A DNA stretch of 64,000 bases from Ursus arctos (taxonomy: Eukaryota > Chordata > Mammalia > Carnivora > Ursidae). The position numbers and the translations under genes were made by a program. The DNA lies in NCBI RefSeq assembly GCF_023065955.2, contig NW_026622875.1, forward strand, positions 8,720,501 to 8,784,500. The letters are read 5' to 3'. This document shows, one piece after another, positions 36,396-48,245 of this stretch (position 1 is the stretch's first letter; every line of letters begins with the position of its first letter). The notes under the pieces are model-generated. The model saw nothing but the letters and a program-made list of their open reading frames with translations, did no database searches and was not told the origin of the DNA.

Positions 36396-38094
36396 CTTGG
36401 TGACACCTGTTTAATAAAACAGATTAGTAGGTACCGTCATTTAGAAATGCTTTTTTCAAAAGTGGCTTCCCAGAGACTTCTTAGGGCATAAAAGGATACC
36501 CGGCAAAATAAGGTGGCCCCGGGGTGCCTTCCAGGCCTGAGATTCTGTAACTTTAGAGCTGGTTCTGAGGTGGTCGTCTGTTGGAACTGCCAGGGCTTCT
36601 GTTGGATACCTTCAGAGTTCCCTGTCAGGGCCCCAAAGGGGATAGTCTGGGGCAGTGATTGACAATGCGCTCTTTTCAGGGTGATTGCTAATAACGGCCC
36701 CCAGCATCTCCATGGTGGGTCTGATTCCTACAGCTACATTTCTCTGGCCCACTTGGCATCCTGGCTGGAAGGACACAAGAGCCACTCCTACTCCAGGTGC
36801 CCACAGACCTCAGCTGCCCTCATCCCCTGTCTCAAGAGTACACAGGACACATTCAAAGAATTCTTCCTTTGAAGAAGGTCGTCGTCTTTGGACTTGAGGT
36901 CAGATGCAGGAATTACTGAGGCTCCCACTTTCATTTGCTCCCCTGCCCTTGGTTCAGCTGGTTGAGAGAAGAAGCCATTGGCTTCACTGTTTTCTTAACC
37001 TTGACAAGCAAACAAGCGGGAGGGGGAAATCCACTGTGTGTTTTCTTCTCTCACAGGGCGAATTAAGAGGCCCTTCTGGATCCTTCTTAGTGGGGGTGGA
37101 TGTGGTATTGGGAAGCATAAATGTTTTTCAAGACCGTCGGAGTCACTGAGATTATGTGGTTTTCACAGATAGGGTGTGTGTGTTCCTTCGTGCAGATTTT
37201 CATGACCCAGTGCAGTCCCCCGAGGCCTAAAATGAAGCTGGAATCATCCATGCCTCTTTGAATGCCAGTATCTCCAAAGAGCTCAGGAATTTCAGTTTCC
37301 TGGAACGCAGACCTATGATGTGAAATGCTTCAGTTTCTGACCCTTGGCAATTCTAATATGCCCATTGTTCTTTCTGGCCTGGAACTGACCCTTGCATCCA
37401 TTTAGAAACACTTCTTGCACAGGACAAGGAAGAGGCATCAAGGAAGAAGATCTAAATATCAAAACCGTCCTTTGAAAAATACAACCGATTACTGGATTCA
37501 AACCTTCTGCTGTAATGGGGCACAGTATTCTCTTTCAAAGATATTTCTTTTCTTTTTAGATTTTACAGTGTATGAAGAGCAAACAGACACCCATAGGGGT
37601 GTGGTGTTGGCTGGTGCTAGATGAAATCGTGAAGGAAAGAACACTGAATTTCCCCACCCTCCTTTTTTGCAACCTTTTACCACCTCTCAGTGACTCCCCT
37701 GCCCAGAGGTCCCTACTCTAAGGACATTCCCTCCCAACAGGGAAAAAACAGGCTATGTAATAAGCGAATTGTATTGTAATGTTTTATGCTGACATGAAAC
37801 CATACATTTTAAAAGACAACCTCTAAAGAGGGGGGCACTTTGTAGGAATAATTTTCTTTTTAGGGGCAGGATAGAATGTCCTAAATTCTCCTCCCCATGA
37901 AAATCACTGGGGTGGGAGCGTGTGCCTAAAACCTGCCCTCTGCAGCCTTACTCCTGACCTGGAGGTTCTGGGGCAGAAAGCTAGAAGCTGGTGTTCTGGG
38001 TCATTTTTGTGACTAGCTGGGTTTGGGAATCACTGCACTCTACACCCACACAAAGCTGAAGGTCTCGTGGAGTTGTAGAAAATTGTGCTTCTTA
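36396..38094. other. No recognised feature
   Basis: No named repeat is certain. 37900-38045 ends in 'ggtttgggaatcactgcac', reminiscent of a MER5-type end, but too weak to call. Confidence 0.35.
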
Positions 38095-38300
38095 GAGAAG
38101 GAGATCCGTGTTTGATTTTTGACTCTGTTACTTGACACGCGGCTTGAGCTGAGCGTTTAGCCTCCTTGAGTCTTGCCTGTAAATCGGATTAATTGCTGGG
38201 TTGTTGTGCGCGTGGAAATCATGCACATAAAGGCCTGGCACAAGGTTCTCTGATCCAAGGCTACGTGCTCAGTTAATGGTAGTTCTCATTAGTATTGAGT
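38095..38300 (+). repeat. MIR
   Basis: 'tttgactctgttacttgaca', 'cgtttagcctccttgagtct', 'aaaggcctggcacaaggt' and 'gtgctcagttaatgg' follow the MIR order. Confidence 0.72.
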
Positions 38301-38360
38301 AAGAATTTGCACATGCCAAATGTCTTTGTATCATTTCAAATGGGTGTTCAGAATCTTTTT

Positions 38361-38560
38361 CTTTTTTTTTTTTTAAGATTTTATTTATTTATTTGACAGA
38401 GAGAGACAGCCAGCGAGAGAGGGAACACAAGCAGGGGGAGTGGGAGAGGAAGAAGCAGGCTCCCAGCAGAGGAGCCTGGCGTGGGGCTCGATCCCAGAAC
38501 GCCGGGATCACGCCCTGAGCCGAAGGCAGACGCTTAATGACTGAGCCACCCAGGCACTGC
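38361..38560 (-). mobile_element. Carnivore SINE (CAN-SINE), minus
   Basis: Complement of a full SINE: poly-T, 'aagattttatttatttattt', the GA-rich body, 'gggatcacgccctgagccga' and the head 'actgagccacccaggca'. Target-site duplication 'cagaatcttttt' lies at 38349-38360 and 38561-38572. Confidence 0.93.
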
Positions 38561-38600
38561 CAGAATCTTTTTTAAAAATTTACTTAAATGCTTTCAAACA

Positions 38601-38735
38601 GGAGCACCTGGCTGGCTCAGTCCGTAGAGCATGTAACTCTTGATCCCAGGGTTGTGGGTTCGAGCCCCACATTGGGTGTAGAGATTATTTTTAAAAAAAA
38701 TAAAAGATCTTTAAAAAGAAAGGAAGAAAGAAAGG
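38601..38735 (+). mobile_element. Short tRNA-Lys-like SINE with intact promoter boxes
   Basis: The head closely follows tRNA-Lys(CTT): an A box within 'tggctcagtccgtagagc', anticodon loop 'ctcttga', and a B box within 'gggttcgagcccc', then an A/GAAA-rich tail. A perfect 14-bp target-site duplication, 'aatgctttcaaaca', lies at 38587-38600 and 38736-38749. It lacks the CT-rich second module. It is not a functional tRNA gene. Confidence 0.93.
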
Positions 38736-38749
38736 AATGCTTTCAAACA

Positions 38750-39889
38750 TATATAAAAGTACATAAAATAGTATAATAACTCTTCCTGTACCCATTACCT
38801 TGCCTTTCTAAGGACTGACATATTGCCCTGCCTTCTTGTAATTCTGTTAAGTTTTTTAGGTGGTAAGAAATGTAATGATCCCCATGGTAACCTATGCTTG
38901 GTATTTTAAACCTTCTGAGAACGGATGCTACAGTTTTGGGGAAGGAGGATAACATATACTAGAAAAACCCACTATAGGTCAGCACCCCGTTGACGGCTAA
39001 ATGGTCTTGACTCTCCTCGGACACCATTCTGACCCTACAAAATTCATCATTACAACTCAGGGCCCTAGGCCCACAGATATGTCCACGAAGAAGCCCATGT
39101 CCTGGACCACACTGAACACTGTCAGTGGTATTATAGAGTTAACTCCAAGTAAGACAAATAGGTCTCCAAACTGGGAAAACCATAAAGTGGATTCATGTCC
39201 AGGCCATCCCTCCGGCCAGTCTAGACTGTATGTTTTATGCAGAAAACTGTGTGAGAGCAGCTCTTCATCAGAGTGAAGAGCAAAAGCACTGAGGAGGCTG
39301 GAGTCCTCGGCCTGGTGCACTGGGTGAAAGGTCTGCTACGCGGGAGTGTGAAGGACATTCACGCTTCTTTCTTCCCGACAACCTGTGGCAGTCCTCACAT
39401 ATGCAAGGGGACATGGGGTCTTTGCCATTCGTTTCTAAGGCTCATAATTCTTGAATCCTCAGTCTGAGGTACTAAGACCCCCAGCAGGAACTCACAGCTC
39501 GTAATGTTTATTTACTCATAAGTTAACCATTGAATGGGAGGCAGATCAGCCTAGAAAACCCGACTCTAAGCCCAAACAAAATATAAATAGGAAGGAAGAA
39601 ACAAACCAGCAGCGTAGCTCAGAACTCAGCTCTGCTAACCTCGGAATAGAAATCAGAATTCAGCACCATCCAGGGCTGCTTCTATGAATCCAGGGCACAA
39701 GATGTCTCCTGGGGGCTCGGGCCGCAGGGAAGGGAATTGCAGCAGCCCTGAGGCGCCCACTCAAGTCACGGTCAGTCTGGGGCCCATGGAAAGAAGACAC
39801 AACACTCAAAGCAATGAGGGAGCAGAAGGCAAGCTGAGGGCAAAGCACAAGCTGACACCCTGCAAAGCCCCCACCCCCCCCCACCCCCA
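38750..39889. other. Unassigned; possible flank or interior of an old retroelement
   Basis: No domain is recognised. A plus frame (39001-39276) and a minus frame (39057-39320) overlap on opposite strands, so neither is convincing. Proximity to the LTR-like sequence at 39890 leaves open that part of this is degraded retroviral interior. Confidence 0.3.
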
Positions 39890-40275
39890 CTGTGGGATCT
39901 GTGTGACATTCCTCAGGCTCTCTTAGCTGCCCAAGAACAAAGGAAAGGGAAAAACAAATGGTTAACTGATAGAGATCACAGCCATGCAGGACATGAGTCT
40001 CCATCAGTTTGCATCTGTCTTAATGATTTACAAGAAAAAAGCAATCTCCAGAAGCCTATAGACTCAATTTCCTGGAGCCCTAACATCACCCTCCCCTCCA
40101 TAGGATAGAAAATCTTATATAACCAGTCACTCCTCATGACCCCATTGCAGCTCTGTCTGCCCATGGGTCCTGTCCCCGTGCTTTAATAAAACTACTTTTG
40201 ATGCACCAAAGATGTCTCAAGAGTTTTTTCTTGGCCGTGGGCTCCAAACCCCACCACTTCAAATCGCATCAAAAG
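39890..40275 (+). mobile_element. Solo LTR-like sequence (ERV class I type)
   Basis: It has the architecture of a retroviral LTR: a U3-like part, a TATA-like 'cttatataacc' at about 40113-40123, and the polyadenylation signal 'aataaaa' about 70 bases later, followed by a GT/CT-rich R-U5-like part. The limits and flanking short duplication could not be fixed. No gag, pol or env remnant is recognised beside it. Confidence 0.5.
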
Positions 40276-42109
40276 TATGGAAGCCATGTTTGGTTATCTT
40301 GTTCTGACACTGCTCACCTCAGGAATTCTCCAGGAAACCTCCAAGGAAATTTCACACATGCAGTCAGACATCCAAAGAAGGCTGCAAATCTCCTGATCCC
40401 ACCCCTCATCACCCACACCTCCTTAGCCTTCTAGAAGGATGGCTTTTCTATAGTGGGAGTGTGGCTTATTGTGAACTTAACCCAGAGCACTGTCTGTCAC
40501 ATACTCACATTCCTGCCAGGTCACTTGCCTGCCTGACCAGCTCCCTCCCTGGACGTTGATAAACCCCTGCCGCCCCCACCCCTGCCCTGTGACTACAAAG
40601 TGATGAGACTTATCTTCAGAGCCAGATCTGGAACTCTGTCTTGTTACTTTTCAGTCACACTGGGCATGTGACGCACTTGGAACACCTCAGAGGACAGAGA
40701 GGTCAGAAAGGTGTCATGGTTTAGTTAAAGGACTAAAACTTGTTAATCATGGCTAAAAGCGGGGAGGGGGGAAGAGGAAAAAAGGAAAGGAGGAGGGAAG
40801 GAAGGAAGGGTGGGCAGTTGGCCACAAGTTACAAATTATCGAGAAGTCCAGCTCCTATTTTATATTAGTTTAAACCAAAATCATTTCCTCATTTGCTAGG
40901 ACGGTTTACTTCCTTGGGATAAGCTTTTCGTTCAATTTGAGGTGAGGAGGGATAACAAGTTGGCTAAAAAAAAAAAGAGAGTTTTCCTTTAAATTGATAA
41001 AGTTCCAGAGACAGAATCCCTTAGCAAAGCCACATCTTTTTCTGACAATCTTTGAAACTCTTTATGTCTTAACTTCATACTGCGTCCACCTTTGTATTTT
41101 TTGTTACTGTAATGACTTTCTCTCATGCCTTCCATTTTAAAGTTGCTTTCCTCATTATAAATCATTTCATAATAATATTCTTACCCCAAATGAAGAAAAA
41201 CACTGGACAAAATGGGGGATACAAATTTAACCATTCACTTCCACCCCTCCTCCAACTCTGTCAACAGCCGGGGGACCAAAGGTAGAGCATCTTCCAGGCC
41301 CCACTCAGCACAATGGTCATCATCATATCAAAGAATTCGCTGGGGGTAATTCAGACAAGGGCAGCCACCACCTGAAGTATCTGGACAAGGGCCCGCAGCC
41401 ACTGATTGGCCAGGGCTAGGAAAATGAACGCCCCCCAGGGGTCAACTTTTGTTCTCTTCCAACTCACCAGTCCTGGAAACCTCCTGTCCACATTTGGTAG
41501 GTCATTCCTCCCTTGAAGGAATCGGAATGAGGAGCCAGAGGAAAGGGCTGCTTCTCTCCCAAAGTCGGCCTGGATCTCTCTCTCCTGGGCCACCTGGCCC
41601 CCGTCTGGAGCCTTTGTACAGCTGGTGTTGACATCAGGTTAATTGCACAGGCCTGTGTTTACCCACGGATCTCCAGAAAGGCAGGGAGAAAGTGAGCTGC
41701 GCGGAGGTGAGTTGCAAAGCTCAGTTCATTTACTTATCCTTACGTCTGAGAAGTAGTCTTTCCAAACACCAGCTGGTGGGTGATCCACACATGCCCCCAG
41801 GGTACACGCAGATAGCATCATCTCCTCTTCATCAATGAAGGAGCTTTCCTGGTCCAAGCCGCACAGCAGCATGTCAGCCACGGAGCCAACGAGGACCGGG
41901 GGGGGGGGGGGGGGGGGGGCTAAGCACGTGTTCCTCTGCTCCCACCCCGGGCAGCTCCACCTCCTCGGAACAGCACATACTCTTGGGGTATCGTGAAGCT
42001 TGACAAAGGGAAACATTGGGCAGCGTACATTTGCAAAATGCTGCACTGGTTGAGTGCCCACACCTTAGCTTTCTAAAACCAGTATCAGAATTATTGTGGG
42101 CCAGCCCTT
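40276..42109. other. No gene recognised; contains a poly-G run
   Basis: Mixed sequence with a purine-rich GGAAGGAA tract near 40760-40810 and a 22-base G run at 41898-41919. Short open frames have no domain. Confidence 0.4.
41898..41919 (+). repeat. Poly-G run (22 G)
   Basis: A second uninterrupted run of 22 G, the same length as the one near 32738. Confidence 0.9.
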
Positions 42110-42245
42110 CGGTGTGATATGTAAATGCAAGCTTCTTGAGGGCAGGGAATGTTGATGTTTTCTTGGCTGCAGTGTCCCCAGTGCCTAGACCTGTGCCTGG
42201 CTCATAGCAGGGGCTCAATAAATCTGAGCCAAGTGGTGGCTGAAT
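42110..42245 (+). mobile_element. L2 LINE 3' end
   Basis: 'caagcttcttgagggcaggg', 'cagtgtccccagtgcctaga', 'cctgtgcctggctcatagca' and 'ggggctcaataaat' are diagnostic of the L2 3' end. Confidence 0.88.
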
Positions 42246-42484
42246 CTCGACCGTGTTCTGCTAGCCTTCGGTGCTAAGAGCTGGGCCCTGCCTGGTGCCT
42301 TTGTGAGCCCGGCACTCCTTATCTACCTCAGTGATAAAAGCCACTTCAGAAAGCTTTTCGTTGAGCTTCCCTAAGAAATCACAGAAGACCACATCTAGAA
42401 TGGCCTCTATGCTACAGATTGTCTTAGTCTATATAAGTATATAGGAGTAAAATGGTTTGTTCAAGCTCCCTCTGTTTTAATTCC
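42246..42484. other. No recognised feature
   Basis: Short unique spacer between the L2 end and the solo LTR. Confidence 0.4.
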
Positions 42485-42791
42485 TGCTATAAACTGAATT
42501 GTGTCCCACCCAAATTCATACGGGGAAGCCCCTTCACTCCCAGTGTGAAGGTATTTGGAATGGGGCCCTTGGGTCTGGCTCTCATGTTCTCTCTTCTCTC
42601 TCTCTCAATTTCTCTTCCTGATACAGTGACAAGATGGGCATCTGCAAACCAGAGAGAGGGTCTTCCCCAGAATCTGGCCATTTTGGCACCCCGATCTCAG
42701 ACTTCCAGCCTCGGAACAGTGAGAGAATACATTTCTATTGTTTGAGCCACCTGGTCTATGGTATTTTGTTACGACAGTCCAAGCTAAGACA
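42485..42791 (+). mobile_element. Ancient MaLR-type solo LTR (MLT1/MST-like)
   Basis: Starts 'tgctataaactgaattgtgt' and ends 'gtccaagctaagaca', with the typical 3' part 'cagacttccagcctcggaac' and 'acatttctattgtttgagcc'. It is bounded by TG and CA, with flanks 'attcc' (42480-42484) and 'atccc' (42792-42796), a plausible 5-bp duplication with one change. No internal region remains. Confidence 0.82.
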
Positions 42792-44999
42792 ATCCCCGAC
42801 ACTGGCTTTCCTACTGGAGCTTTGTCTCAGTCGTAGGCACACCGGTCGCCCTGTCCACAAGTCCTGGGCAGAACAGTTCTGTAGAGGGCTTCCAGAGAAA
42901 GCCATGCCCTCCCGGTTGTGCCCTCAGCTCTGGAAAACTGAGCTCATGCACAGGTCTTGTTAGGTATGCGTTTTAAGGGAAGACATGGTCAAAACTCTAA
43001 GCCAGGCCTGGCAAAATGAGCCTTTGTAAGGGGTAGCTCTCTTAATTAGAGGGCATTTTGTTTCAGAACCAATGTCAGTGGGTCCTGTGAGTGGGAATCA
43101 TAACATCGCTCCTCATTCCACTTGCTAGAAAGTCTGTGTTTCTCTCTACCTTTCTCCCTAGGCAACCGAAGTTATCTGTGGGAGAACTCTGATTTCCTGG
43201 GCAGAAAATCTGAAGGAGGCAGAGGGATGTGTGATAACCTGCAAAGAAATACAGTGCAGAATCTTAAATTACCTTTTTAAAAAATCTTGTACGTTGTTTT
43301 ACACAGAAATACGTGGTTCATTTTTCTTCGAGGGGTATTTCACAGACGGTCTGGAAAATATGTAACTGTGAAAAGGAGGAGCATCTTGAGCCCTTCAGAT
43401 CAGTTTTGGTCCTTACATCTTCGAAATCATGAGTATCAAAGTTTGAATGTCTCCAGTCACGCCCGACTTGGCATCATACTTCCTTCCAGCTTTGGAGAGG
43501 GCACTTGTTCAAATGCCCAGGCTGGGGGCGGGGGGAGGCTCTGCACAGCCCTCAGAGGGTTCTGTGTGACTATCGGGCTGTTTTGCTAGGTGTTACAATA
43601 TTTGAAAGTTGGCACCCATAGAGCCTGGGCCTGAAGAGAAACCACTTGGGAAAAGTCTCCTGAACCTGGTGCTGCTGGTTCTGTCCCACCTGGGATAACC
43701 CCGTCCTGCCACATTCTTCCACAGAGTCAGAAGTTCACTAGGTCCCTGGGCTGGCTGAGATCAGAGCAGGGAACTCTATGAAAGGCTACCAAGAATGAGT
43801 TCCCTGGAGGTGGTATGTCCGCCGAGGAAGAAGTAGAGAGCCGCCACGAGAGGCTGTCTTCACACAGACCGCTCTGCAATGGCTGCTTCCTCGAGTGTCT
43901 GCAGAGCTGAAGGACCATGCCTGGGGTGACTGGAAAACTGCTCTATGGGGGAGCTCACGGACAGCCATCCTGCTGGAAGTGGGGGCCAGCTAGAAGACTT
44001 GTCTTGGAAACGGCACTTTCCTAGCACCTTCAGCTTGAGAAAACATTAATCGTTCACTGAAGGAATTGGGGAAGTAACTGCAATGGGGGGTATGGGGGTC
44101 TAAACCCAAAAGCCACCTGCCTGGCATGGCACCGATGTATGAAAGACTGGATGCACTTGTATTTGAGAAATGGAGTGGCAGACTTCTCTAAGAATTCTGA
44201 GAAATGCACATTCTTCGGCCATTAACACGGACCTACTTCATGTATTTCATTAATCAAGACTGAGAAAGATTTTCCAGTGGGAAAATTCACATGCATCCCC
44301 TGTATCTCCCAGAATATATAACGTCTAGAAAGCTCCATGACATTCTCACGTCTTCCTGGTGCCACGCCAGTGAATGGGCGGCAAGAAATGTTTATACCAA
44401 CAGTCATTACCAAAGTTTTCCTCGCGGCTGAATCTAATTAATTAGGCCCAGCCAAACCTGCCAGCCACACCCAGCCCCCAGCTGAAGAACCTTAGAGGAT
44501 TAGAAGCACCCCTTTGACAAACGCTCATTTATGACTACCTGCGTTCAGTGACTCACCTCCACAGCAGATACTGCCTGCCAGAGCTTCCTCAAAACAGTGT
44601 TCTACACTGAAAGTCCGAGACCTCTGCTTTATTTTTCATTAAGGAATAGCTTTCTGTTCTCTAACAGTCACAGCAATACTGCTCAATACTCTTCACTTTA
44701 CAAATATTAATTTTTTTTCCATCTTGTCTCCTATTTTGCCCAGAACCAAGGACAATGCGATTAATTTTCTTCAGTCCCATGTCAAAGGACTAGTTAATTC
44801 CCACCAGCCCCATTTGTTTTCCCTGAATGGCGTGAGCCTTGTTTTTTCTCCAAAGCCTGTAACATTTCCAGAATGGCTTAGAAACTCCTCTGAGAAGCGC
44901 AACCACCACCGGCACCCCCGCCTTTCCTGGAGGGCTCCGGTAAGTTACTCCAGAGCAAACTCACATCCGTGGGTCCTAAGGGTACCTTTGGACCCAGAG
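42792..44999. other. No recognised feature
   Basis: Unique-looking sequence with scattered chance frames. No SINE, recent LINE or exon recognised. Confidence 0.4.
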
Positions 45000-45300
45000 T
45001 TTCTTTCAACACACATGTATGGGGTGCTGATTCCATGCCAGGTACTGTTCAAAGTACTGGGTAAACAACATAGATGGTCAGGGTCCCTGCTCTCCTAAGG
45101 TCCATCTTCTAGTGGAGGGTGGCAGGTTAGGAGAAAAATAAACAAAGAAACAAAGAAGTAATTTCTGATAGTGAAAAGTGGTAGGAAGACAACACAAAGG
45201 ATAATGGAGAGTGACTGGGGATGTGTGTTCTGGCTGGTCAAGGAAGATTTGCTTAGGGAATAGCAGTTTAGTTGAGACCTGAATGATAATATTATGTTAA
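45000..45300 (-). repeat. L2-like fragment, minus
   Basis: 'cacacatgtatggggtgctg', 'ccatgccaggtactgttcaa' and 'aggttaggagaaaaataaac' resemble the complement of the L2 3' end and adjoining old repeat, as at 791-2060. Confidence 0.5.
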
Positions 45301-45337
45301 TCGTGTCATGCTCTATCAGATATACTTCTCTATTTTT

Positions 45338-45538
45338 TTTAAGATTTTATTTATTTATTCAAGAAAGACAGTGCTCACACGTGCGCAAGCAGGAGGAGGG
45401 GCAGAGGGAGAGACTCTCAAGCAGGCTCCCCACTGAGCCAGTTGTCCAACAGGGCTTGATCCCACAACCACAAGATCATGACCTGAGCCAAAATCAAGAG
45501 TCAGATGCTCAACTGACTGAACCACCCAGGTGCCCCTG
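45338..45538 (-). mobile_element. Carnivore SINE (CAN-SINE), minus
   Basis: Poly-T, 'aagattttatttatttattc', GA-rich body, 'agatcatgacctgagccaaa' and 'ctgaaccacccaggtgcccc'. Target-site duplication 'tac(t/c)tctctattttt' lies at 45323-45337 and 45539-45553. Confidence 0.93.
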
Positions 45539-45689
45539 TACCTCTCTATTTTTAAAGCAATTCCACAAAGACATATACTCAAAGAGCACAGAGTGATTAG
45601 GAAAGCACTGTCGTCTCATACTTTTTGTTTTTGAGTGGGAGGAGATATGCGGGGAATGATGGTAAATTGGTTGTCTCTAAGGAGGTCAA

Positions 45690-46190
45690 CATTGTAGTAT
45701 CTACCAAAATTTAAAATGCCCTGTCCTTTGGCCCAACGGCCCCACTTCTAGGACTTTTGTCTATACAAATAATTCACATATGCATGAATATACATACATA
45801 TGTATATGTATGTATAAGGATATTCGCCACAGCACAGCTTGTAGTAGCAAAAGACTGCAAGCAACCCAAAAGTTCGTCAGTAAATTCTAGGACGTCCATA
45901 GCAAAGACTACTTTGCAGCCATTAAAAAGAACGAGGTTGAGCTCCAAGATGAACAAAGTAAAGAAAAGGAAGGTGCACGAACCATGTGTTCAATATACTA
46001 TCACCTTTTAAAATATCCATACATATTATACATATTATCTTTGTAGGGGGATACAAGAAACTGATAGCAGTTTTTGCCTTAGCTGGCGTTAGAGGAGAAT
46101 CAGGGAGACTCTATATTTTTTTGTAACATTTGCATTTTTCATGTATTGCATGTCTTAGCTGGTTAATAAACATGTTTTGACAATCGAAGC
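45690..46190 (+). mobile_element. Ancient L1 3' region, plus
   Basis: L1ME-type 3' sequence in order: 'ggccccacttctaggacttt', 'gcaacccaaaagttcgtcag', 'actttgcagccattaaaaag', 'aaaggaaggtgcacgaacc', ending near 'gttaataaacatg'. It includes an alternating TATG-rich patch at about 45779-45816. Confidence 0.72.
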
Positions 46191-47015
46191 TTCACAGTAT
46201 AAACAAGTACATAATATTCATACGGAATTCTTTTTATGTGTCCTTCTATGGCACAGATCCAGCCAGAATGAATTTTCAATGTTCAAAGTGCCAAACTCCT
46301 AAAGTCAGTCAGGACACTTCACAGCCTAGGCTTAGTTGGGGCCCTGGGAGAGGGAGTTTAGGAAATGTTTCAGAGAAGGCATTGTCTTTTACGACAAATA
46401 TCCTTTTGGGAAGATTGTGCACTCATTTCTAATCCATTCAAATATCTGAACAACTGACCCGACCAGTGTTCAGAGAGAGAACCGAAAAAAAATACGATTC
46501 GTCTTTAAAAACACTTCCCAGGGCGTATGCAATATTCTAATTTTCCTCCTTCTAAGTTAGAACAGACCTTGTTTTCTAAGAATGAACTTGTTCCAACAAG
46601 AATGTTTTTCTTAGCTCTCACAGCTATTTTATGTTCTGGTCCATTTATGATTATGGACTGATAAGAGTCTTCAGCTACTAGTAAAATTTTAAGAAATATG
46701 ATGAAAATCAAATGTTTTTCAGATGTCTGTATTCCAAGCACAGTCTGCGGTTTCCTACAATGCCGTGCCAGGGAAGAACAGCAAATCAGACTTAGAACCT
46801 CTACTCTCCTGGGAATAAAATCTGCCCCATGTTAAATAAATCATTTGTACATATAAAAGTTTTATTTAAAAGAAAATGTGCCATCAATAATCTGAAATAG
46901 CCAAGGAAATGACATTCAGTATCTATTTTAAAACCGCATTAAATATGAATCTAGTCGAATCACGAGGAGCTAACTAGCTTGTAGGCAAAATTTCCATCAG
47001 CTGCAAGGTGGGTGC
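46191..47015. other. No recognised feature
   Basis: AT-rich unique-looking sequence. Confidence 0.4.
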
Positions 47016-47032
47016 AAGAATGCATGCAGGGG

Positions 47033-47235
47033 GGGCGCCTGGGTGGCACAGCGGTTAAGCGTCTGCCTTCGGCTCAGGGCGTGATCCCGGCGTTATGGGA
47101 TCGAGCCCCACATCAGGCTCCTCTGCTGTGAGCCTGCTTCTTCCTCTCCCACTCCCCCTGCTTGTGTTCCCTCTCTCGCTGGCTGTCTCTATCTCTGTCA
47201 AATAAATGAATAAAATCTTCAAAAAAAAAAAAAAA
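47033..47235 (+). mobile_element. Young carnivore SINE (ursid-like subfamily)
   Basis: Close to the young-subfamily form: 'gcgcctgggtggcacagcgg', 'ggctcagggcgtgatcccgg', 'cgttatgggatcgagcccca', a CT-rich second module and poly-A. A perfect 17-bp target-site duplication, 'aagaatgcatgcagggg', lies at 47016-47032 and 47236-47252. Confidence 0.96.
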
Positions 47236-47252
47236 AAGAATGCATGCAGGGG

Positions 47253-48119
47253 CAGAGCCTGGGGACTTGGTAGAGTGGCCTGCGGTTTGAGTCTCGGTGG
47301 GGCTGCAGAAAGGAGAAATGGCTCATTAGAAAAAGGCCTGGTAACACCCCAGAGAACAGTTGCATGTGAAGCTGAGTCAGAGAGCACAACCTGACCAAGG
47401 AGGGGCAAACAGGACAGAAACAGCTCACCATCAACACGTGGGCCGCAGCTTTGAAAGCTCCATTCAAGCAGTGAGTGTCACCAACGCTTGGCTGGGTGCG
47501 GATGAAAGGGGTTTCTGAACACTGGCCGTTGGTCTTGACAGCAGCAGGAGCCCCAGGAGAGAAAGCCAGAGTCAATATTGCAGGAGGCCTCTCCCCAAGG
47601 CAGCCCTGTTATCTGTGCTGGCAGAACCTGGTTGCTGGGGAGGAAGTTATTAAAAAGTGGGTCACTGCAGAGGGCTGCCTAACTAAGGATCAGGGTCCCT
47701 CGCCCTCAGGATCAGGTTTCAGGGAAGGCTTTTGTGGCTCTTGAGGACACAGTTTGTCTGGTATTCTTGGAGGAGGGAGGGAAAGGGGAGTGGTGTGGGC
47801 ACTGGCAAGTGGAGATGGAGAGAGAGAAAGAGAGCGAATGATTCAGACGGGGCTCTAGAAATGAAGACTGAAAGTGGCTCTGTCCCAGGGAGGGGCTCCT
47901 CTATCACAGGCAGCAAATATATCTGTGGAGACCAGAGTCACACGTGGGACTAATCTGGGATTTCAACTTGGATTTCCCACCTTCCATTGGTGAGATCTTC
48001 CTATGGAGTCACTCCGCTTGGAATCAGATGACTTTCCTCATGAAACCTCTATGTCTCTAAGGTCAAGGTCTTAGTACTAATGATTGAAGCTATAGATTTA
48101 TTATTTGTTAATTTGTCTT
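47253..48119. other. No recognised feature
   Basis: Moderately GC-rich with an 89-codon plus frame (47475-47744) without domain. Confidence 0.4.
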
Positions 48120-48245
48120 AGAATCATAGAGTCGGAAGGGGCAGTAGAGATCCAACTCACTCAATTTACAGATGAGGAAACTGAGGCCTGGAAGCATTAA
48201 GTAACTTGGATAAAGCTCTCTGGGAAGCTGGGGCTAGAGTTTATG
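48120..48245 (-). repeat. MIR-like fragment, minus
   Basis: 'aatcatagagtcggaagggg' followed by 'atttacagatgaggaaactg' and 'cattaagtaacttggataaa' matches the complement of a MIR-related core. Confidence 0.65.

Noticed and set aside
38601..38680. tRNA-Lys gene candidate
   Set aside because: Tail, target-site duplication and imperfect acceptor stem show it is a SINE head.
39001..39320. Overlapping plus and minus frames near the LTR-like sequence, considered as retroviral coding remnant
   Set aside because: No recognisable retroviral motif and both strands equally open, so there is no support for a gene.
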